The notes below the pieces were generated by a model, which was not told where the DNA came from, ran no database searches, and was given only the letters and a program-made list of their open reading frames with translations. This document shows positions 14,364 through 18,193 of a DNA stretch of 18,193 nt, piece after piece. How positions within the stretch are numbered: the stretch's first letter is position 1; each line of letters opens with the position of its first letter. The position numbers and the translations under genes are program-made. This stretch comes from an uncultured Bacilli bacterium (GTDB lineage: Bacteria > Bacillota_I > Bacilli_A > RF39 > UBA660): positions 1-18,193 of the forward strand of contig CANRCS010000008.1 in the NCBI GenBank assembly GCA_947629195.1, read 5' to 3'.

Positions 14364-15516
14364 TGACAATATTTGTACACGTGTAAAATTATTTGGTAAT
14401 GATGTTAAAGAATTATTAAAAAATAACAAATGGGAAATAACAGATGATATTAATGAGGCAAATTATATTGTTTTGAATACATGTAGTTTTTTAGAAAGCA
14501 AATCATCATTTTTCTTAAAAAAGCTTAAAAATATTTATGATAAAAAAGATAAAAAACAAAAGATTATTTTAATTGGTTGTTTAGGTGCGACACATGAAAA
14601 TGATGTTTTAAATATAGGTAAAGATATAATTATTTTTAAAAGAGACCTTAATGATATTAAAGATTATTTTAATTTTAAAAATGGAATAAGTGTTAAAAGT
14701 ACAAATGTAGAAGATAATTTATCTAATAGTAAGAAATTACTTTATTATTTTAATAAATATATATTACATAGTAAACATATTGAATATAGACTTAAAAGAA
14801 ATAAGGTATGTTACTTACAAATATCTTCAGGTTGTAGGGGTAATTGTACATATTGCTCTGAAAAATTTATAACAAAACTTAAAAGTAGAAGTTTAGATGA
14901 AATCAATTTAGCAATTAAAGATGGTATAGAAAGAGGATACACATTATTTGGCTTGAATAGTGATGATGCATCTTGTTATGGATTAGATATAAATTGCTCA
15001 TTACAAGAACTATTAGAAATGGTTAGTAAATTTAAGGAAAAAATATATTTTAGTATTCCAGAATTTAATCCCAATGGAATTAATAAGAAAATTATTAAAC
15101 TATTGAGTAATGAAAAGTTTTTATATATAACTATACCAATTCAAAGCGGTTCTAATAGAATATTGAAATTGATGAAAAGACCTTATAAAATAGAAAATGT
15201 GATTAAAAATGTTAAAGAAATAAAAAAGAATAATAAAAATTTAAAGATTAATACTCATGTTATTGTAGGATTTCCAGGTGAGACTGATGAAGATTTTAAT
15301 ATGACTAAAGAATTATTGTCAACAGGTTTGTTTGACCGCGTTAAAGTGTTTATATATAATGATAGACCTGGGACAGAAGCATCTAAAATGAAAAATAAGG
15401 TGTCTTACGATATAAAAATGTATAGAAGAGATGAATTATTAAAAGTAATGAGAAAGGTCAATATTAAAAATTTTTCACTAACTAATTTAATATTAAATAG
15501 GGAACAGTTAAAATGA
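14344..15516 (+). CDS. Radical SAM methylthiotransferase-like protein lacking a TRAM domain
   Basis: This 390-residue protein has the MiaB/RimO/MtaB layout. The N-terminal UPF0004-type domain keeps its three cluster cysteines: Cys11 (NICTRVK), Cys47 (VLNTCSFLES) and Cys79 (LIGCLGATHE). The radical SAM motif is Cys164-Cys168-Cys171 in SSGCRGNCTYCSEKF. Further family landmarks are ITIPIQSGSNRILKLMKRPY and THVIVGFPGETDEDF. The protein stops about 60 residues after these, at LREQ-like NREQLK, without the C-terminal TRAM RNA-binding domain normal in MiaB and RimO (about 430-450 residues). So the chemistry (sulfur or methylthio insertion) is likely kept, but the substrate may not be tRNA. GGAGG precedes the ATG. 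Its stop overlaps the next ATG (ATGA). No gene symbol is safe. Confidence 0.9.
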   Translation: MKFYIYNDNICTRVKLFGNDVKELLKNNKWEITDDINEANYIVLNTCSFLESKSSFFLKKLKNIYDKKDKKQKIILIGCLGATHENDVLNIGKDIIIFKRDLNDIKDYFNFKNGISVKSTNVEDNLSNSKKLLYYFNKYILHSKHIEYRLKRNKVCYLQISSGCRGNCTYCSEKFITKLKSRSLDEINLAIKDGIERGYTLFGLNSDDASCYGLDINCSLQELLEMVSKFKEKIYFSIPEFNPNGINKKIIKLLSNEKFLYITIPIQSGSNRILKLMKRPYKIENVIKNVKEIKKNNKNLKINTHVIVGFPGETDEDFNMTKELLSTGLFDRVKVFIYNDRPGTEASKMKNKVSYDIKMYRRDELLKVMRKVNIKNFSLTNLILNREQLK

Positions 15517-16355
15517 TAGAACTATTAGATTATGTATTAGATTATGAAGATAATATATGGATAGTATCTTCTATACAAGGAAATTTACCATATGGATACA
15601 TTGTATATAGGGTTGATGATAGTGGTAATAGGTATAATAGTATTACTCATAAAAATTATGTTAAATGTGTGGATAATGGATTTTTGTTAATACCTCCTTA
15701 TAAGAAAATTTTTAAACCAAGAAAATTTTATGCTAAAAACAAATGTAATCTTAAAGGTGTTTGGAAAAAGTTTGTGGATGTTTTAAATGATATTGGAATA
15801 TCTGATGATAATATTGGAATTTTTGGTTCATATTTAGTTGGGTTTAATATTATTAAAGATGTAGATTTTGTAATATATGGTGTGGATAATTTATATTTAT
15901 ATTATAAGAACAATGAATATATAAAAAATCAAATAGGTGCGACATATATTAGTAATGAACATATAAAATATCAATATGAAAAACATAAAGACTCATTTTC
16001 TAATAAATGTGATTTATATAAAATAATTAGCAGAAATTGGAGTGGAGTTCAAATAAAAAAAGGTGTTTTATCAACACCAAGATTTATAGATTTAAATTTT
16101 ATGAATATACCAGTTGATAATAATGTTAGAGAAGTTATCAAATGTAGAGTTTTAAATGGGTTAGAAAGCGCAATGCTTCCAAGAAGAGCAAAAGTATTGT
16201 TTGAAGATGAAGAATACACTTTATTAACAAATCTGTGGAAATATCAATCATTTTTACAAGATGGGGATGTAATTGAGTGTTTAGCATCTGTTGATAGAAA
16301 AGAGAAATTAATTATTTTATATGATAAGAATTGTTATGTTAAATTTTTAAACTAA
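15513..16355 (+). CDS. Pol-beta-type nucleotidyltransferase with flanking domains
   Basis: This 280-residue protein has a minimal nucleotidyltransferase core at about residues 82-200. The signature is IGIFGSYLVGFNIIKDVDFV, with Gly105-Ser106, Asp116 and Asp118, and a third likely carboxylate, Asp193, in RFIDLNFM, so the metal triad appears complete. About 75 residues precede it, with EDNIWIVSSIQGNLPYGYIV and a KFYAKNKCNLK linker. A beta-rich tail of about 75 residues follows (REVIKCRVLNGLESAMLPRR, GDVIECLASVDRKEKLIILY). I recall archaeal nucleotidyltransferase proteins of this three-part shape with no known function; that needs a search. The start overlaps the radical SAM stop as ATGA, with only a weak GGGAA site, so it relies on coupling. 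It is the last cassette gene. Confidence 0.85.
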   Translation: MIELLDYVLDYEDNIWIVSSIQGNLPYGYIVYRVDDSGNRYNSITHKNYVKCVDNGFLLIPPYKKIFKPRKFYAKNKCNLKGVWKKFVDVLNDIGISDDNIGIFGSYLVGFNIIKDVDFVIYGVDNLYLYYKNNEYIKNQIGATYISNEHIKYQYEKHKDSFSNKCDLYKIISRNWSGVQIKKGVLSTPRFIDLNFMNIPVDNNVREVIKCRVLNGLESAMLPRRAKVLFEDEEYTLLTNLWKYQSFLQDGDVIECLASVDRKEKLIILYDKNCYVKFLN

Positions 16356-16386
16356 TTAAAATTATAGATATAATAGTTTATTTATT
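16349..16386 (+). terminator. Possible weak terminator after the cassette
   Basis: AAACTA plus TTA (16349-16358, one bulged A) can pair with TAATAGTTT (16371-16379), followed by TTTATT. The stem is short and A/T-rich and the loop is 12 bases; it is the only candidate after the nucleotidyltransferase stop. Confidence 0.3.
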
Positions 16387-16559
16387 GCAAATGGAAATTT
16401 ATCTTTTTTACTTCACAAATTTTACTGCTATTTTCAATATATTAATAAATTTTAAATACAAACAAAAAATCAGCTCAAATGCTGATTTAAATATTATCAA
16501 ATAACGTATTAGAATATTTTGATTTTATAATTTTTTGTGTATATCCTTTTCTAGTTTTA
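16387..16559. other. Non-coding A/T-rich stretch
   Basis: Apart from the minus-strand hairpin at 16467-16488, I see no gene, tRNA or promoter with support here. It separates the plus-strand cassette from the convergent minus-strand KilA-N unit. Confidence 0.6.
16464..16488 (-). terminator. Terminator of the Fic/KilA-N side
   Basis: Perfect arms AAATCAGC (16467-16474) and GCTGATTT (16481-16488) with a 6-base loop; in the minus-strand RNA six U follow from within the arm. On the plus strand no U-run follows, so it serves minus-strand transcripts. It lies 72 bases after the end of the interrupted frame at 16560, which suggests that frame belongs to the transcript. Confidence 0.75.
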
Positions 16560-16631
16560 CTATTTAATTTTTTTAAGTAATTTTTTACATTTTTGTTCTT
16601 CACTTAATTTCTTTGCAAACAAATTACAAAT

Positions 16632-16665
16632 TTGCAAGCACTTTATTTTTTTAAATTGCTTGCAA
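16632..16665. repeat. 9-base perfect inverted repeat
   Basis: TTGCAAGCA (16632-16640) and TGCTTGCAA (16657-16665) enclose 16 A/T-rich bases; a third TTTGCAA word is at 16612-16618. The repeat is inside the interrupted frame and could be a structured RNA element, a protein site or a trace of duplication. Confidence 0.5.
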
Positions 16666-16760
16666 GTTCTTATTTTACAATCATTTTCTGCAGAAATTAC
16701 TATACTTTTTGTCCGAACAACAAACTCAGTGCAATCTCAATTATAGTTATATATGATATT

Positions 16761-16840
16761 TATAGTATTATCGTTATTTCTTGAAAATATGGTTAATGTA
16801 ACATTAGTATATATAGTATTATGAGTATTATCCGTATTAT
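16761..16840. repeat. Short degenerate direct repeats (AGTATTAT unit)
   Basis: TATAGTATTAT occurs at 16761-16771 and 16812-16822, with further AGTATTAT at 16824-16831 and a related GTATTAT after it. On the minus strand they spell AATACT, encoding the Asn-Thr repeats of the interrupted frame, so they are probably coding-repeat expansion. Confidence 0.5.
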
Positions 16841-16906
16841 TATTTTCAAAATGAAGAAAAAATGAAAAATTTTTCAACATTTGTTTACCAGTTTTATATA
16901 ATTTTT

Positions 16907-17788
16907 TTATTGTTCAATCAACTTATTTTCATTAACTTGTTTTTGCAATAATTCTAAATCTTTAAGACTTTTATTATCTTTTAATGCTTCCATTTGTCTT
17001 CTTGCTGAATTATTTAATCTAATAAGTCTTTCTCTTTGAGAGACTTTTTCTTCAATTAATTCTTCATTTGTATTTTGTAAATTATTTAATATTATTAAAT
17101 GAAGTAGATCTGTATAATCTCTTATATTTCCATTTTCTGCAAGCTCTGGATTACTTTCTCTCCATTCTTTTGCAGTCATTCCAAATAACGCAACGTTTAA
17201 TACATCAGCTTCTTCTGCATACACAAATTGTTTTTGCTTTTCAGTTAAAGTTGGAACTATGCATTTCTTAATTGCATCTGTATGAACAACATAGTTAATT
17301 TTTGATAAAAGTCTAGTAGCACTCCATTCAACTTTATATTGATAAGCCTCATTAGTTTTTAATCTTTCAAATTCAGTTATTAAATATAATTTAAATTCTG
17401 GTGATAACCAACTGGCAAATTCAAAAGCTATATCTGGATGAGCAAAAGTGCCACCATTATATCTTCCTTGTTTTGAAATTATGCCAATGGCATTTGTTGC
17501 TGTAATCCATTTTTTTGGAGTCATCACAAAAGCATTTGTCCCTGACTCATTTTTAAACCCATCGAATTCGATGGAATTAAAATTTGGATTATTTAAATAT
17601 TCCCAAGTTCCTAAAAAAAGAATTGTATTTGTAGTCCTCATCCAGTTTTGGATTATATAATCCGTTCTCTCTTTATCTTTATATCGTGCTAAATCAGTTA
17701 GAGAAATGTAATTAACATTTCCCACTCTCATTATTCCAATTTTATTTTCTTTTACAATAATTTCAGTTGTTACTATATCTGATTTCAT
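16907..17788 (-). CDS. KilA-N domain protein
   Basis: This 293-residue protein has an N-terminal KilA-N domain, a DNA-binding module common in phages and other mobile elements: GNVNYISLTDLARYKDKERT, DYIIQNWMRTTNTILFLGTW, FVMTPKKWITATNAIGIISK, GRYNGGTFAHPDIAFEFASW and LSPEFKLYLITEFERLK up to about residue 145. The C-terminal half is a second region with LTEKQKQFVYAEEADVLNVALFG then KEWRESNPELAENGNIRDYT, ending in a charged helix. Homologues occur widely in gut Bacillota and Bacteroidota, often beside toxin-like genes; the role is unproven. The start has AAGGAGGG 6 bases before ATG. A 27-base palindrome overlaps its promoter, which hints at self-regulation. It lies downstream of a Fic gene in the same direction. 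Confidence 0.9.
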   Translation of the reverse strand: MKSDIVTTEIIVKENKIGIMRVGNVNYISLTDLARYKDKERTDYIIQNWMRTTNTILFLGTWEYLNNPNFNSIEFDGFKNESGTNAFVMTPKKWITATNAIGIISKQGRYNGGTFAHPDIAFEFASWLSPEFKLYLITEFERLKTNEAYQYKVEWSATRLLSKINYVVHTDAIKKCIVPTLTEKQKQFVYAEEADVLNVALFGMTAKEWRESNPELAENGNIRDYTDLLHLIILNNLQNTNEELIEEKVSQRERLIRLNNSARRQMEALKDNKSLKDLELLQKQVNENKLIEQ

Positions 17789-17820
17789 TTCAATCCCTCC
17801 TTAATGTTTTTTGAATCTTA

Positions 17821-17850
17821 TTTATATTTGTAAACACAATACCTTATCAA
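17821..17850 (-). promoter_or_regulatory. Probable promoter of the KilA-N gene
   Basis: The minus strand has TTGATA (17850-17845), an 18-base spacer and TATAAA (17826-17821), about 33 bases before the ATG. The -35 lies in the palindrome at 17844-17870. Confidence 0.55.
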
Positions 17851-17870
17851 AATAAATATTATTTTGATAA
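17844..17870. promoter_or_regulatory. 27-base perfect inverted repeat, probable operator
   Basis: Arms TTATCAAAATAA (17844-17855) and its complement (17859-17870) flank ATA. No U-run follows on the minus strand, so a terminator is unlikely; overlap with the -35 of the KilA-N promoter suits a repressor site. Confidence 0.6.
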
Positions 17871-18005
17871 TCTTTTAACTTTCTCTTTCAATAATTCTCC
17901 TTCATAATATCCATTTACTTTTTGTTCATTTCCATAACTATCTTCTATCTTTTTGTTTGCTAAATCAATTTTAAATAATATTTTAACATTTCTACTTCTA
18001 ACTGA
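17859..18005 (-). other. Unassigned open frame after the Fic stop, possible gene remnant
   Basis: In another frame than the Fic gene, 48 codons are open from 18005 to TAA at 17861-17859. The part after the Fic stop reads like protein (IDLANKKIEDSYGNEQKVNG, then YYEGELLKEKVKRLSK). There is no ATG, GTG or TTG start with a ribosome site. It could be a frameshifted tail of the Fic gene, the remains of another gene, or chance; I do not recognise it. Confidence 0.3.
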
Positions 18006-18193
18006 TTAATTAGTTTAACAAAATCAGTATAATCTTTCGTTGTATGTGCCTTATCTAAAGCTTCATAATATTGTAATCTATTTTCTTTTTTTATAATTAC
18101 AGGATTAAATCCATGCTTCATTAAATCTAAATTCATAATTAATCTTGATGTTCTTCCATTTCCATCAACAAAAGGATGAATTTTAACAAGTTC
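17960..18193 (-). CDS. Fic-domain protein, C-terminal part (N-terminus beyond window)
   Basis: The last 77 residues of a Fic protein run in from the right edge. The catalytic motif HPFxDGNGR is intact as IHPFVDGNGRTSRLIMNLD, followed by FNPVIIKKENRLQYYEALDK and AHTTKDYTDFVKLINQLEVE, the usual end of short Fic proteins. Fic enzymes mainly transfer AMP from ATP to target proteins with this His as base; several act as toxins. Whether an inhibitory helix (S/T)xxxE(G/N) is present cannot be seen, because it would lie in the missing part or in another gene. It ends with TAG at 17962-17960, 172 bases before the KilA-N start, and both read the same way. The stop may be the natural end. Confidence 0.9.
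   Translation of the reverse strand, partial: ELVKIHPFVDGNGRTSRLIMNLDLMKHGFNPVIIKKENRLQYYEALDKAHTTKDYTDFVKLINQLEVEMLKYYLKLI

Larger units (their letters stand above)
16560..16880 (-). pseudogene. 107-codon frame with one in-frame TGA, downstream of the KilA-N gene
   Basis: From ATG at 16880 the frame gives 47 residues (MLKNFSFFLHFENNNTDNTH onward), meets TGA at 16739-16737, and continues open for 58 codons to TAG at 16562-16560 (DCTEFVVRTKSIVISAEND, CKIRTCKQFKKIKC, LFAKKLSEEQKCKKLLKKIK). The first part is Asn/Thr-rich, built from NT repeats; the second is Lys-rich with six Cys. A single TGG-to-TGA change in an older gene would explain it, since the whole frame otherwise has no stop and ends before a terminator. 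The ribosome site is poor. It begins 26 bases after the KilA-N stop. I do not recognise either part. It could also be two unrelated short frames. Confidence 0.45.

Noticed and set aside
12956..16355. Complete mobile element carrying the cassette
   Set aside because: No integrase, transposase, tRNA gene or flanking direct repeats were found at its borders; transfer remains possible but is not shown.
16737..16739. TGA read as tryptophan (Mycoplasma code) or as selenocysteine
   Set aside because: prfB with its UGA frameshift is present, several genes end in TGA, and tryptophans are encoded by TGG here; no hairpin suited to selenocysteine insertion was seen.
16761..16840. CRISPR-like repeats
   Set aside because: Units are only 8-11 bases, irregularly spaced and with no constant spacers; they fit Asn-Thr codon repeats.
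17844..17870. Rho-independent terminator
   Set aside because: No U-run follows on the minus strand and only a weak one on the plus strand, while it overlaps a -35 box; operator preferred.

Overview
The window is about three-quarters A+T and looks like a low-GC Bacillota (Firmicutes) chromosome, perhaps one of the uncultured gut Bacilli related to Mollicutes. The reasons are strong AGGAGG-type ribosome sites, Mini-RNase III, a YitT-family protein, and the gltX-cysS-mrnC-rlmB-sigH order known from Bacillus. TGA is read as a stop here: several genes end with it, and prfB carries the classical UGA programmed frameshift. The lineage is an inference; no rRNA or tRNA gene was seen.

Region 1 (1-5900, minus strand) is a core block. 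One unit runs gltX, a small PH-like membrane protein, cysS and a YugP-type zinc peptidase, and ends at a hairpin at 1858-1890. A second unit runs mrnC, rlmB, a SigH-like sigma factor and a hypothetical gene cut by the window edge. Bacillus has cysE between gltX and cysS; here the PH-like gene sits in that place.

Region 2 (5900-12250) holds a divergent coiled-coil gene on the plus strand and then minus-strand units. These are a lone unknown gene behind a consensus promoter; prfB-yitT-anchored extracytoplasmic protein; and a cell-envelope unit made of an anchored protein, a phosphodiester glycosidase and a small two-helix membrane protein. Most units have a recognisable sigma-A promoter and a terminator hairpin.

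Region 3 (12250-16390) is the most unusual part. A minus-strand HD-domain hydrolase is divergent from four tightly overlapping plus-strand genes: a Gfo/Idh/MocA-type oxidoreductase, a P-loop kinase resembling 2-phosphoglycerate kinase, a MiaB/RimO-like radical SAM protein without the usual C-terminal TRAM domain, and a Pol-beta-type nucleotidyltransferase with extra domains. The cassette promoter matches the sigma-A consensus fully and has a perfect palindrome in its spacer. The HD promoter has an 11+11 inverted repeat over its -10. Redox, kinase, radical SAM and nucleotidyl-transfer functions in one regulated operon suggest a small metabolic or modification pathway that I do not recognise.

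Region 4 (16390-18193) is accessory in character: a Fic-domain protein cut by the window end, a KilA-N protein, and an unlisted 107-codon frame at 16560-16880 broken by one in-frame TGA and followed by a terminator. No insertion sequence, CRISPR array, attachment site or replication origin was found.
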